Notes under the pieces: generated by a model
Seen by the model: the letters and a program-made list of their open reading frames with translations, nothing else
What the model was told of the DNA's origin: nothing
The model's database searches: none
Program-made: the position numbers and the translations under genes
Source: Bordetella pertussis 18323
GTDB taxonomy: Bacteria > Pseudomonadota > Gammaproteobacteria > Burkholderiales > Burkholderiaceae_B
DNA: 64,000 nt
Assembly (NCBI RefSeq): GCF_000306945.1
Contig: NC_018518.1
Coordinates: forward strand, 2,046,001 to 2,110,000
Direction of reading: 5' to 3'
Part shown: piece after piece, positions 26,593 to 36,479 of the stretch
How positions within the stretch are numbered: the first letter of the stretch is position 1
How the letters are laid out: each line of letters starts with the position of its first letter

Positions 26593-27477
26593 CTATGCCT
26601 GCGCATCCAGGGCGGCCGCGCCGATCCAGTGGCCGCTGAGCAGCGGCCCGAAGCAACGCGCGGCGGCGACCCGCGCCGAATCGGGCCAGGCATCGACGCG
26701 CACCCGCAGCCCGGCGTACACGCCGTGCCCCTCGCCGGCCTCGATGCGCCCGCCCGCCTCCAGGCCTTCGCCCGAGCGGATCGCGCCGTCGGCCACGATA
26801 TCGTGGCCGGCAATCATGCCCCAGCCCGTTTCCACGTGGCCGCCGGCCAGGATGGAGCCGCCGGCCTGGATGCCGCTGACCACGTTGATGTCGTATTCGG
26901 CCTGTACGTCCTGCCCCGCGCGGATGCCTTGCTCGCATTTCAGAATGCCGCCGCTGACCACCGCGTCGCCCGCCCGGATGGGCCCGGCCACGTTCAGGTC
27001 GCCGCCGGTGCGGATGTCCCAGCCGGCGCGCAACTGTCCGCCCACCGTCAGGCGCTTGCCCACCTGGACGCCCCAGGTGGTCTGGATATCGCCGCCGGCC
27101 TGGACGTCGCCGTCGCAGACGATGCTGCCGCGCGCGTCGATGCCTTCGCCGGCCTGCACCAGCGTGCCGGCGCGAATGCCGGCGCCGCAGACGATATTGC
27201 GTCCCGCGCGCAGCACCCCGTCGACGGTGATCCCGCGCCGCACCGTCACGGTGCCGGCGAACACCAGGGCCGGCGCGTCCAGCGTATCCAGGTTCAGCAC
27301 CTGGTCGGTGGGGCCGAACTGGTCGATCAGCCACATGGCGTCGTCGATGCGGCCGGCCTCCACCAGCGCGTCGAGCACGGGCTGGTACTCGCCATGGCCG
27401 TTGTGGTCGCGCAGGAACCACCGGTATCCGGCCGTGCAGGGGTTCTTGGCTTTGACGAAATTCTTGGTAAGTTGCAT
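26593..27477 (-). CDS. beta-helix / bactofilin-like repeat protein of unknown function
   Basis: A 294-aa protein. Residues 1-60 look like an ordered N-terminal module (NPCTAGYRWFLRDHNGHGEYQ, then VLDALVEAGRIDDAMWLIDQ). From about 70 to 260 it consists of short repeats of the form GxIxAGxxVxxxGxI: GVLRAGRNIVCG, GIDARGSIVCDGDVQAGG, GIQAGGSILAGGHVETG. These should wind into a left- or right-handed beta-helix, as in polymer-forming bactofilins. No signal peptide or membrane helix. The last 35 residues (VRVDAWPDSARVAAARCFG) form a cap. The DNA starts with ATG at 27477. No neighbour suggests a job; a cytoskeletal or scaffold role is only an analogy. Confidence 0.7.
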   Translation of the reverse strand: MQLTKNFVKAKNPCTAGYRWFLRDHNGHGEYQPVLDALVEAGRIDDAMWLIDQFGPTDQVLNLDTLDAPALVFAGTVTVRRGITVDGVLRAGRNIVCGAGIRAGTLVQAGEGIDARGSIVCDGDVQAGGDIQTTWGVQVGKRLTVGGQLRAGWDIRTGGDLNVAGPIRAGDAVVSGGILKCEQGIRAGQDVQAEYDINVVSGIQAGGSILAGGHVETGWGMIAGHDIVADGAIRSGEGLEAGGRIEAGEGHGVYAGLRVRVDAWPDSARVAAARCFGPLLSGHWIGAAALDAQA

Positions 27478-27633
27478 AACGCTATCGGACAGGACGAGAC
27501 ATGGCGCGCCACGCAGGCTCGAGGCCGGTCCGGCCCGCGCATCCGCCAGGGATGCGCGCGAGCGGGCCGGGCCGCCGCGTGGCGCAATGCGCCGCCGCGG
27601 GCGGTGTGGCGGGGAAATGGCGTGCTTGTCTGC

Positions 27634-27828
27634 TCAGCCGGGTTTGGCGCGCGCATAAGCCGAACGCGCGGCCACCTCGTACGAGGCCAGCAGCATGGCC
27701 CGGCGTGCGAGATCGAGCGCGTCGATGGCGCCCAGGCCATGCGCCGCCCGCGGCGCGCAACGTTGCGCCCACCGACGGGCGGGCCCGGCGGAAAGCGTGG
27801 TGCGGCTGGCAGGAGCTGTGGCGTTCAT
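27634..27828 (-). CDS. hypothetical short protein
   Basis: A possible 64-aa ORF (MNATAPASRTT...ASYEVAARSAYARAKPG) on the minus strand, rich in Ala and Arg, with a helical middle (IDALDLARRAMLLASYEVAAR). No clear ribosome site, no recognised family. It may simply be a chance open frame in high-GC DNA. Confidence 0.3.
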   Translation of the reverse strand: MNATAPASRTTLSAGPARRWAQRCAPRAAHGLGAIDALDLARRAMLLASYEVAARSAYARAKPG

Positions 27829-27995
27829 GACCGTCGATAGCAAGCGGCGCGCCTGCTCCAGCCCTTTCGGGAACAGTACGCGCCGACCAAAAGAAGACCG
27901 CCTCGACAGGCGGTCGCGCCCATACTACCAGCCCGGGCGGCGACGTCAAGCCAGGCGGCGGGCCCGGCGCGGCGGCACGAATAAGGGTTTACCCG

Positions 27996-28031
27996 TACAA
28001 TAGCCATGCACGAATTAATTTCGTGCATGGC
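27996..28031 (+). promoter_or_regulatory. perfect 12-bp inverted repeat at a candidate promoter (operator)
   Basis: GCCATGCACGAA (28003-28014) and TTCGTGCATGGC (28020-28031) form a perfect palindrome with a 5-nt centre. It sits immediately after TACAAT (27996-28001), a good -10 hexamer. A repressor bound there would cover the start site of the RraA-aminotransferase-transporter operon. The family of the regulator is unknown; GntR-type or similar is a guess. No intrinsic-terminator T-run follows. Confidence 0.6.
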
Positions 28032-28113
28032 GTGGAATTTATATCGTTTTGAGGAATGCGCACCGACGTCTTGTAATGCAAGCCTGTTCCGTGACGTATC
28101 TGGTTCCATTCCC

Positions 28114-28794
28114 ATGAGTTCTATCGGTTTCCGTATCCTTCCCCTGCCCGAGCCGCCCGCGGCCGATGAGGTGCTGGCTGGCTTCGCCCAGATCGGCACG
28201 GCCCAGATCAGCGATTGCATGGGCCGCCTGTACGGCGTGCAGGGCCTGCGCCCGCTGCATGCCGGCGCTGCCCGCATCGTCGGCCGCGCCATCACGGTCA
28301 AGACGCGCCCGGGCGACAACCTGATGATCCACAAGGCCATTTCGCTGGCCGGCCCGGGCGACGTGATCGTCGTCGATGGCGCCGGCGAGACGGCCAACGC
28401 CCTGGTCGGCGAACTGATGATGATGGACGCGCAGTCGCGCGGCGTGGCCGCCTTCGTCATCGACGGGGCGGTGCGCGACCTGGATGTGTTCCAGCAAGGC
28501 GCGTTCGGCTGTTTTGCCCGCGCCGTGTCGCACAAGGGGCCCTACAAGGACGGCCCCGGCGAGATCAACGTGCCGGTGAGCATCGGCGGCCAGGTCGTGG
28601 CGGCCGGCGACGTCATCGTGGGCGACGCCGACGGCGTGGTTGCCATACCGCTGGCCCAGGCCGGGGCAGTCCTGGCGGCGGCCCGCAGGAAAGAGGACGC
28701 CGAGCTGGCAGCCAAGGAGAAGCTGCGCGCCGGCACCTATGCCAAGCCCTGGGTGGACCGCATCATCGCCGAGAAGACCGGGGACGCGCAATGA
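28114..28794 (+). CDS. RraA-family aldolase (HMG/CHA aldolase type)
   Basis: A 226-aa member of the RraA / 4-hydroxy-4-methyl-2-oxoglutarate aldolase family, which releases pyruvate from 4-hydroxy-2-oxo acids. Motifs: IGTAQISDCMGR near residue 30, GRAITVKTRPGDNLM, and the active-site segment VVDGAGETANALVGELM followed by GVAAFVIDGAVRDLDVF with the catalytic Arg-Asp. I chose the ATG at 28114 (MSSIGFRI); the frame is open from 28006 but that start lies within the palindromic operator. Its stop overlaps the aminotransferase ATG (ATGA), so the genes are coupled. Transport genes follow in the same direction. Confidence 0.85.
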   Translation: MSSIGFRILPLPEPPAADEVLAGFAQIGTAQISDCMGRLYGVQGLRPLHAGAARIVGRAITVKTRPGDNLMIHKAISLAGPGDVIVVDGAGETANALVGELMMMDAQSRGVAAFVIDGAVRDLDVFQQGAFGCFARAVSHKGPYKDGPGEINVPVSIGGQVVAAGDVIVGDADGVVAIPLAQAGAVLAAARRKEDAELAAKEKLRAGTYAKPWVDRIIAEKTGDAQ

Positions 28795-29993
28795 GCATCG
28801 TCGCCGACAAGATCAAGCGCATCAAACTGTCGCCCAGCGTCGCCACGCGCGCCATCGTGGCCCAGCTGCGCGAGGAAGGCCGCCGCGTCATCGACCTGAC
28901 GGTGGGCGAGCCGGATTTCTCGACCCCCGCGCATATCTGCGAGGCTGCCATCGCGGCCATGCAGCGCGGCGAAACCAAGTATCCGCCGGCCCAGGGGACG
29001 ATGCCGCTGCGCAAGGCGGTACGCGCCCGGCTGCGGGAAGAAACCGGCGTCGACTACCCCGAAGGCCGCATCATCGTGGGCACCGGCGCCAAGCAGGTGC
29101 TCTACAACGGCCTGGCGGCCACGCTGAACGAGGGCGACGAGGTCATCATTCCGGCCCCCTACTGGGTGTCGTACCCGGACATGGTGCTGGTCAACGGCGG
29201 CGTGCCCGTGGCGGTGACCGCGACGCCGGCCACCCAGTACAAGCTGACGCCGCAGGCGCTGGAGGCGGCCATCACGCCACGCACCAAGTGGCTGATGATG
29301 AACGCGCCCAGCAACCCCACCGGCGCCATCTACACCGCCGACGAATGGCGCGGCCTGGCCGAGGTGCTGCGCCGCCACCCGCACGTCTGGCTCATGACCG
29401 ACGACATCTACGCACGGCTGAACTTCACCGCGACGCCGACGGTGCATCCGCTGCAGGTCGCGCCCGAACTGGCCGAGCGCACGCTGGTGGTCAACGGCGT
29501 GTCCAAGGCCTATGCGATGACGGGCTGGCGCATCGGTTATGGTGCGGGTCCGGAGGCGTTGATCAAGGCCATAGCCATCCTGCAATCGCAGAGCACCTCC
29601 GGCGCCTGCTCGATCAGCCAGGCGGCGGCGCGCGAAGCGTTGGCCGGCCCGCAGGATTGCGTGGCCGAATTCGCCCGCACCTTCAAGGCCCGGCGCGACG
29701 CCGCGGTGGCGGCCCTGCAGGGCGCGCCCGGCCTGTCCGTGGTGATGCCCGAGGGGGCCTTCTACGTGTTCCCGGACTGCGCCGGCGTGCTGGGCAAGAC
29801 CACGCCCGACGGCCGCGTCCTGGAGACGGATACCGACTTCGTGCACTACCTGCTGCGCGAAGCCGGCGTGGCGGTGATCGACGGCACGCCGTATGGCGTG
29901 CCCGGCACCTTCCGGCTTTCTTTCGCAGCGGCGCTGGAGGATATCCAGCAAGGCTGCGCGGCCATCCGCGCGGCGTGCGAACGCCTGGCCTGA
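28791..29993 (+). CDS. class I/II PLP aminotransferase
   Basis: A 400-aa aspartate-aminotransferase-fold enzyme. Seen: TVGEPDFSTPAHI, the substrate loop PAPYWVSYPDM, NAPSNPTGAIY (Asn binding PLP), DDIYARLNF (Asp to the pyridine nitrogen), the Schiff-base Lys in VVNGVSKAYAMTGWRIGYG, and the C-terminal Arg in GTFRLSFA that binds the substrate carboxylate. It overlaps the RraA gene by 4 bp. Together the two could convert an imported 4-substituted glutamate to a 4-hydroxy-2-oxo acid and cleave it, but the actual substrate is inferred only from context. Confidence 0.9.
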   Translation: MSIVADKIKRIKLSPSVATRAIVAQLREEGRRVIDLTVGEPDFSTPAHICEAAIAAMQRGETKYPPAQGTMPLRKAVRARLREETGVDYPEGRIIVGTGAKQVLYNGLAATLNEGDEVIIPAPYWVSYPDMVLVNGGVPVAVTATPATQYKLTPQALEAAITPRTKWLMMNAPSNPTGAIYTADEWRGLAEVLRRHPHVWLMTDDIYARLNFTATPTVHPLQVAPELAERTLVVNGVSKAYAMTGWRIGYGAGPEALIKAIAILQSQSTSGACSISQAAAREALAGPQDCVAEFARTFKARRDAAVAALQGAPGLSVVMPEGAFYVFPDCAGVLGKTTPDGRVLETDTDFVHYLLREAGVAVIDGTPYGVPGTFRLSFAAALEDIQQGCAAIRAACERLA

Positions 29994-30058
29994 GCGCAAC
30001 CCGATCGGCGGCGGGCCCGCGCCCGCCGCGGCTTTTTCGACAACCAACAAGGGGATCG

Positions 30059-30872
30059 ATGATGAAACGCAATGTTCTTGCCGTGCTGACGATAAGCCTG
30101 CTCGGCCTGGCCGGCCCACGCCGACCAGCTCGACGATATCAAGGCGCGCGGCGAATTGCTGTGCGGCACGCTGGGCACCTCCCAGCCGTTCAGCTACCAG
30201 GACGCCGCCACCCGCACCGTGGTGGGCTACGACGTGGATATGTGCAAGCTGGTGGCCGACAAGCTGGGCGTGAAGGTCAACTACAAGCTGCTGTCGGTGG
30301 CCGCGCGGGTGCCCGAACTCAACGAAAGCCGCGTGGACATCCTGGCCGCCAACCTGGGCTACTCGCCCGAGCGGGCCGAGCAGATCGCCTTCAGCCACAC
30401 CTATTACGTCAGCCCGCAGAAGCTGCTGGTGCGCAAGGACTCGAACCTGCAGACCATCGAGTCGGTCAACGGCCGCCGCGTGGCCGCCACCAAGGGTTCC
30501 AGCTCGGAGCGCGAGATCAAGCGCATCCTGGACAAGTCTCAGGTGCTCGGTTTCACCGACAGCTCGGCCTCGTACCTGGCCCTGCAGCAGAAAAAGGTCG
30601 ACGCGCAATTCGCCTCCGAACTGGTGCTGGTGCGCCTGATGCTGCAAAGCCCGCCCACCGCGCCCGTCTCGATCATCGACAAGGCGGTGTTCGACGAGCC
30701 GTGGGGCCTGGGCATGCGCAAGTCCGAAACCCGCTTCATCGCCAAGGTGAACGAGATCCTGGACCAGGCCGAAGCCTCCGGCGAGGCGCAGCGCCTGTTC
30801 GAGAAGTGGTTCGGCGCGCAGACCCCGTACAAGCTGCAGCGCTCGTTCAAGATCGGGCCCATCGCGGGATGA
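30059..30872 (+). pseudogene. polar amino-acid ABC transporter binding protein, frameshifted in signal peptide
   Basis: Translation from ATG 30059 gives a signal peptide MMKRNVLAVLTISLLGLAG and then runs out of frame (PRRPARRYQG). One base over, the sequence continues correctly as AHADQLDDIKARGELLCGTLG and on through a complete family 3 solute-binding protein: GYDVDMCKLVADKLG, then NVDILAANLGYS-like text RVDILAANLGYSPERAEQIAF, ending SFKIGPIAG at 30872. The break lies in GGCCTGGCCGGCCCACG near 30112-30120 and is explained by one extra G (ancestral reading LGLAAHADQ). A protein started inside the gene would lack export. The rest of the operon is intact. Confidence 0.85.
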
Positions 30873-30975
30873 CGCCCCGGCGCGCCGGCCTCCGCCCGGA
30901 CCTTGGCGCGCCATCCTGCCGCGGCGTGCGCCCCCACCAAGGCGCCGCCGTGCAGTCGTTTCCGGAGTTCTACGC

Positions 30976-31665
30976 GTGTTTTTTCTAGACGCCCATTATC
31001 TGTCCCAGCTCGCCGATGGCATGATGACCACGGTGCAGCTGTTCCTGGTGGCCTGGGTGCTGGCCTTCACACTGGCCGTGCTGCTGGTCGTGATACGCAC
31101 CACCAACCTGGCGCCGTGCCGCTGGTTCGTGGACGCCTACGTCGAATACCACCGCAACGTGCCGCTGCTGGTGCAGGTGCTGTTCTGGTACTTCGGCATG
31201 CCCGAACTGCTGCCCGAAGGCGTGCGCGGCTGGCTCTACCAGCACAACGCGGAGCTCTCGCTGGCCGCCATCGCACTGGGCCTGGGCTCTGCCGCCTATA
31301 TCGCCGAAGACATACGCAGCGGCCTGCGCGCGATCCCCGGCACCCAGTTCGAGGCGGCCCGCGCGCTGGGCTCGTCGTACCTGCAATGCATGCGCCACGT
31401 CATCGTGCCGCAGGCGCTGCGCATTTCGATCCCGCCGCTGGTCGGCCGGGCCCTGCTGCTGTTCAAGAACACCAGCGTGGCCATGGCGATCGGCGTGGTC
31501 GAGCTGACCTACCAGGCGCGCGAGATCGAGAACGAGACCTACCGCACCTTCGCCACCTTCGGCGCCGCCACCCTCATGTACCTGCTCGGATCGTTCCTGC
31601 TGATGTTCATCGGCTCGCGCGTGTACGCCCGCTACAACATCGGAAGCGGAGGCCGCCGTGCTTGA
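30976..31665 (+). CDS. polar amino-acid ABC transporter permease 1
   Basis: A 229-aa inner-membrane permease of the His/Glu/Gln/Arg family. It has about five hydrophobic segments, the conserved RNVPLLVQVLFWYFGMPEL block, and the EAA loop EAARALGSSYLQCMRHVIVPQALR that contacts the ATPase. The start is GTG at 30976 with CCGGAG 9 nt upstream. It overlaps the GTG start of the second permease by 8 bp. With that permease and the ATPase at 32367 it forms the transporter whose binding protein (30059) is frameshifted. Confidence 0.92.
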   Translation: MFFLDAHYLSQLADGMMTTVQLFLVAWVLAFTLAVLLVVIRTTNLAPCRWFVDAYVEYHRNVPLLVQVLFWYFGMPELLPEGVRGWLYQHNAELSLAAIALGLGSAAYIAEDIRSGLRAIPGTQFEAARALGSSYLQCMRHVIVPQALRISIPPLVGRALLLFKNTSVAMAIGVVELTYQAREIENETYRTFATFGAATLMYLLGSFLLMFIGSRVYARYNIGSGGRRA

Positions 31666-32347
31666 TATCCTGCATGACTACTGGCCCATGCTGCTGGTGG
31701 GCCAATATCCCAACGGCCCGCTGGGCGGCCTGGCGCTCACCCTGATACTGGCGCTGCTGGGCCTGCTGCTGTCCATGCCGCTGGCCCTGCTGATCGCCAT
31801 CGCCCGGGTCAGCCCGTTTCGCGGCCTGCGGGTGGCCAGCCGCCTGCTGGTCAACACCGTGCGCGGCATGCCGCTGCTGATGCTGATCTTCTGGGCCTAC
31901 TTCGCCGTGCCCAAGCTGACGGGCGGAAGCATCAGCGGCTTCTGGACCCTGGTCACCGCGCTGGTGATCTACGAAAGCGCCTATCTGTCCGAGGTCATCC
32001 GCTCCGGCATCGAGGCCATTCCCAAGGGCCAGATCGAAGCGTCGCGCTCGCTGGGCGTGGGCTACTGGACGACCATGCGCAAAGTGGTGCTGCCGCAGGC
32101 GCTGTTCAACGTGCTGCCCAGCATGACCAGCCAGTTCGTCTCCACCATCAAGGAGACCTCGCTGGGCTATGTGATCAGCGTCAATGAGCTGACCTTCGCG
32201 GCCAACCAGGTCAACAACCTGGTGCTGACCCAGCCGCTGCAGGTGTTCGGCATCCTGGCCATTATTTACTTCCTGGTGTGTTTCAGCCTGAGCCGCAGCG
32301 TGGCCTGGCTGGACAGCTGGGTACGCCGCAGCCGCAGCATGGCGTGA
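31658..32347 (+). CDS. polar amino-acid ABC transporter permease 2
   Basis: A 229-aa partner permease of the same family, with the motifs [19 protein letters not shown] and the EAA loop [25 protein letters not shown], plus five predicted membrane helices. It starts with GTG at 31658, overlapping the preceding gene, so translation is coupled. The two permeases would form the heterodimeric membrane channel. Confidence 0.92.
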   Translation: MLDILHDYWPMLLVGQYPNGPLGGLALTLILALLGLLLSMPLALLIAIARVSPFRGLRVASRLLVNTVRGMPLLMLIFWAYFAVPKLTGGSISGFWTLVTALVIYESAYLSEVIRSGIEAIPKGQIEASRSLGVGYWTTMRKVVLPQALFNVLPSMTSQFVSTIKETSLGYVISVNELTFAANQVNNLVLTQPLQVFGILAIIYFLVCFSLSRSVAWLDSWVRRSRSMA

Positions 32348-32366
32348 CGGCGGGAGGAATCACAAC

Positions 32367-33104
<738 letters not shown>

Positions 33105-33216
33105 TGCGCAGCGACACCTTGCATGGCGCCGCGGCGCCATGAACCGGCGCATGGCGGCGGCGCCGTGGGGCGATGGTATGGTTGGGCTTTCCGATCAACA
33201 GCCCGCCTACTCTGCC

Positions 33217-34152
33217 ATGTACACCCTGAAGCAACTCGAGGCGTTCTACTGGAGCGCCGTGCTGGGCAGCTTCAGTGCGTCCTCGCGCAAGCTGCACACC
33301 ACCCAATCGGCCGTGGCCAAGCGGGTCGGAGAGCTGGAAGGGTTCGCGGGCACGCCGCTGTTCGAGCGGCGCGCCAAATCGCTGGTCCTGACCCAGCCAG
33401 GCCGCAAGCTGTTCGAGGGCGCGCGCGAGATGCTCGAGCTCAACAGCCGCATGGTGCTGGACATGGCCGACCCGTCGCGCTTCGAAGGCAGCGTGCGCCT
33501 GGGCGTGACCGAGCTGGTGGCGCTCACTTCGCTGGCCGGGGTCATAGAACGGCTCAACCAGCGCTATCCGAAGATCCAGCTGGTGCCCGAGATCGAGGCC
33601 GGCATCACGATGTACCAGCAGCTCGAGCGCGACGAACTGGACCTGGCCATCATGCCCGGCCCCTTCTGGAGCTACGAGTACGACTGCGTACAGCTCGGCT
33701 CGGTGACCAACGTCTGGATGGCCAGCCCTGCGCTGGCGCTGGATGCGGCGCGCGCACTGACGCCGCACGACCTGGCGCCCTTCCCCGTCATCAGCCAGCC
33801 GCAGAACTCGGCGCTGTCGCACCTGTACGATGCATGGTTCGCGCAGCAAGGCCTGTCGGTCAAGCGCGTGCTGACCTGCAACAGCCTGGCCATGATGGCG
33901 CAGCTGACCATGCTGGGGCTGGGCATCAGCCACCTGCCTTCGGCCTACTTCGACCCGCTGGTGGCGCGCGGCGCGCTGTGCCGGCTGCGCGTCCAGCCCG
34001 ACCTGCCCACCATCCACTATTACGCCGTCTACAAGAAGAGCCTGATCAATCCGGTCGTCAGCACGGTCATCGACATCGCGCGCGAGACCTGCAACTTCGA
34101 GGTCGAGGGCGCGTTCCTGCCGCTGCCTCCCGGCGGCCTGCGGTCCGGTTGA
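33217..34152 (+). CDS. LysR-family regulator
   Basis: A 311-aa transcription factor with an N-terminal winged HTH (LKQLEAFYWSAVLGSFSASSRKLHTTQSAVAKRVGELEGF) and a C-terminal substrate-binding domain (EGSVRLGVTELVALTSLAG; MAQLTMLGLGISHLP). I chose the ATG at 33217 (MYTLKQLEAF) since the HTH begins right there; the frame is open from 33139. It follows the ABC transporter operon on the same strand at 112 bp and may regulate it. The ligand is unknown. Confidence 0.9.
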   Translation: MYTLKQLEAFYWSAVLGSFSASSRKLHTTQSAVAKRVGELEGFAGTPLFERRAKSLVLTQPGRKLFEGAREMLELNSRMVLDMADPSRFEGSVRLGVTELVALTSLAGVIERLNQRYPKIQLVPEIEAGITMYQQLERDELDLAIMPGPFWSYEYDCVQLGSVTNVWMASPALALDAARALTPHDLAPFPVISQPQNSALSHLYDAWFAQQGLSVKRVLTCNSLAMMAQLTMLGLGISHLPSAYFDPLVARGALCRLRVQPDLPTIHYYAVYKKSLINPVVSTVIDIARETCNFEVEGAFLPLPPGGLRSG

Positions 34153-34497
34153 CGCCGCCGGCGTCCCTGTGTAGTGTATAGGGTTCCTGCGTCCCACCAC
34201 CTGGGTGCCTCCATGATCCGCTTCGGTCTGCCTTGCCCGCCCGCCGCCGCCTTTGCCGGCGGCCTGCCGCGCGCGCGCACGACCCTGGCGGGCCTGCAGG
34301 CCCCGCCGCCTGTCGTCTCGCCGCCAGCCGGCCAGCTGTGCGGCGCCCCGCCGTCGCCCCGGCACGCCCAGGGCTGATCCGCAGCCCTCCCGGCCCTTTT
34401 CCGTCGCCGCTGCACCGCGGCCGCCTTGCGCGGCCATGGCGCGCGCGCCCGCGCGTGCGCCGGCGGCCCGTGCGTTATTCGACACAGGTGATTCGAC
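34153..34497. other. 345-bp gap without recognisable gene
   Basis: Between the LysR gene and the DMT transporter. The short open frames here have Pro/Arg/Ala-rich, low-complexity translations with no ribosome site or family resemblance. A TAGTGTATAGGGT stretch near 34173 is AT-richer and might hold a promoter. Nothing else seen. Confidence 0.4.
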
Positions 34498-35361
34498 ATG
34501 CCATTCAATCAAACCGTCTGGGCCGCACGCGGCTCGACGGCGCTTTTCGTGCTGCTGTGGAGCAGCGGCGCGATCTTCGCCAAATGGGGGCTGGACTATG
34601 CCTCGCCCTTTGCCTTCCTGGTGCTGCGCTTCGCCCTGGCGCTGGCCGTCCTGACAGCCCTGGGCCTGCGCGCGGGGCGCTGCCTGCCCGCGCCTGGCAC
34701 GCGCCTGCGCACCGCCGCCACCGGCGCGCTGCTGCTGGGCGGCTATTCGATCTGCTATCTGCTGGCGCTGCAGCACGGCGTGACGCCGGGCGTGCTGGCC
34801 ACGGTGCTGGGCGTGCAGCCGCTGCTGACGCTGCTATGGCTGGAGCGCGACCTGCCGGCACGCCGGCTGGCCGGGCTGACGCTGGCCCTGGCGGGCCTGG
34901 TGCTGGTGGTGTGGCGCAACATCGATGTGGCACGCCTGAACCACGCCGGCATGGCCTACGCCCTGGCCGCGCTGGGCTGCATGACGGCGGGCGCCCTGCT
35001 GCAGAAAGGGTCGCGCCAGGCGCCCGGCGAGGTCTTGCCGCTGCAGTACGCGACAAGCCTGGCGCTGTGCCTGGCGCTCGCGCCCGGACAGCCCTGGCAG
35101 GTGCAGTGGAGCCCCGGTTTCGTGGCGGCCTGGCTGTGGCTCGCGCTGGTGATATCGGTGGCGGCCACGCTGCTGCTGTACCGCCTGATCCAGGGCGGCA
35201 ACCTGGTCAACGTGACCAGCCTGTTCTACCTGGTGCCCCCCGGCACGGCGCTGCTGGATTACCTGCTGCTAGGCAACCGGCCAGCGTCGGCCAGCCTGGC
35301 CGGCATGGCGGCCATCGTTGCCGGGCTGGGGCTGGTGTTCGGGCGCCGGCGCGCGCATTGA
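34498..35361 (+). CDS. EamA/DMT-superfamily transporter
   Basis: A 287-aa inner-membrane protein of about ten hydrophobic helices in two EamA repeats. Repeat one has SSGAIFAKWGLDYASPFAFLVLRF; repeat two has a matching YALAALGCMTAGALLQK segment and LFYLVPPGTALLDYLLLGNRP. Such proteins commonly export amino acids or metabolites. The direction and substrate cannot be told from sequence. It reads in the same direction as the LysR gene, 345 bp upstream, and IS481 begins 65 bp after its stop. Confidence 0.9.
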   Translation: MPFNQTVWAARGSTALFVLLWSSGAIFAKWGLDYASPFAFLVLRFALALAVLTALGLRAGRCLPAPGTRLRTAATGALLLGGYSICYLLALQHGVTPGVLATVLGVQPLLTLLWLERDLPARRLAGLTLALAGLVLVVWRNIDVARLNHAGMAYALAALGCMTAGALLQKGSRQAPGEVLPLQYATSLALCLALAPGQPWQVQWSPGFVAAWLWLALVISVAATLLLYRLIQGGNLVNVTSLFYLVPPGTALLDYLLLGNRPASASLAGMAAIVAGLGLVFGRRRAH

Positions 35362-35426
35362 GCATGCCGGACAGGATGCCTTGGCAACGAGCCGGCGCGG
35401 CGCTATGGTATGCGGATAGCGCCGCG

Positions 35427-36377
35427 CTAGCTGTGAACTGTCAATAGGTTGTATTCGTCCAGGTTGAGTCTGGAGATGGGTACAGCGCGCCCGATGCCTT
35501 GGTGGGGTCGATGCCAGTTGTAGTGGTGTAGCCAGGATTTCATGGCATCGGCTCGGTGTTGGGAGTTCTGGTAGGTGTGAGCGTAAGCCCACTCACGCAA
35601 GGCCGACTGGATGAAGCGTTCGGCCTTGCCATTGGTCTGTGGGCGGTAAGGTCGGGTAAAGCGGTGCTTGATGCCCAGCTCATGGCACAGCGCGGCGAAG
35701 GCGCGGCTGCGAAAGGCCGAGCCATTGTCGGTGAGCAAGCGCTGGATGGTCACGCCCAGGCGCTGGTAGTAGGCCACTGCGTCCTTGAGGAACTGGACGG
35801 CGCTGGGGAAGCGCTCGTCGGGGTGGATGTCGGTGAAGGCCACACGGGCGTGGTCATCGATGGCCACGAAGACGAAGTCCCAGCCGGCCCCCTCAACGGT
35901 ATCGCGTCGGTTGCCCGTGACCCGGTGGCCAGGGCGCTGGATACGTCCCAGCTTCTTGATGTCGATGTGCAGCAGATCGCCGGGGGCCTGATGCTCGTAG
36001 CGCACCACCGGCTCGGCCGGCTCCAGGTCGGCCAGGTGCGACAGACCGGCGCGGGCCAGGACGCGGCTGACGGTGCTGGCTGACACGCCCAGCGCCTGGG
36101 CGATGCGCGCTTGGGTCAGCCGCTTGCGGCGCAGCTCCACGATAGCCAGCGCCTTGGCCGGCGCAATCGCTCGGGGCGAGACCGTCGGGCGCGAGGACGC
36201 ATCGGCCAAGCCCGCCTGGCCCTGAGCCAGGAAGCGGCCCAGCCATTTGCGCACAGTCGGCGCGGTGACCCCATAGGCGCGGGCCGCTTCAGGCACACAA
36301 ACTTGATGGGCGATCAATTGCTGGACCATTTCGAGTCGACGTAGGAAGGTCAATCGGGCATGCTTATGGGTGTTCAT
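35427..36377 (-). CDS. IS481 transposase (copy 2)
   Basis: The 316-aa DDE transposase is identical in protein sequence to copy 1; the one coding difference (35844 versus 16498) is a silent Arg codon change. It likewise ends in LLTVHS with a stop codon supplied by the CTAG target duplication (35429-35427). HTH modules occupy the first 110 residues and the rve core with its Asp-Asp-Glu the rest. The frame is intact. Confidence 0.96.
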   Translation of the reverse strand: MNTHKHARLTFLRRLEMVQQLIAHQVCVPEAARAYGVTAPTVRKWLGRFLAQGQAGLADASSRPTVSPRAIAPAKALAIVELRRKRLTQARIAQALGVSASTVSRVLARAGLSHLADLEPAEPVVRYEHQAPGDLLHIDIKKLGRIQRPGHRVTGNRRDTVEGAGWDFVFVAIDDHARVAFTDIHPDERFPSAVQFLKDAVAYYQRLGVTIQRLLTDNGSAFRSRAFAALCHELGIKHRFTRPYRPQTNGKAERFIQSALREWAYAHTYQNSQHRADAMKSWLHHYNWHRPHQGIGRAVPISRLNLDEYNLLTVHS

Positions 36378-36479
36378 CCGGCCGGGCTCCTTGAGTGAAC
36401 TGGGGGGTTGGCGATTTCCAGTTTCTCAAATCCGGTTCGGATGAACCATGCATACAACCTATTGAATCTTCACAGCTAG
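35427..36479 (-). mobile_element. IS481: IS481 copy 2
   Basis: A 1,053-bp element bounded by CTAG at 35427-35430 and 36476-36479, with the same inverted ends as copy 1 and the same orientation. It differs from copy 1 by three bases. The right-hand CTAG contains the TAG stop codon of recR. The left flank is the short spacer after the DMT gene, so no gene is broken by this insertion. Confidence 0.97.
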
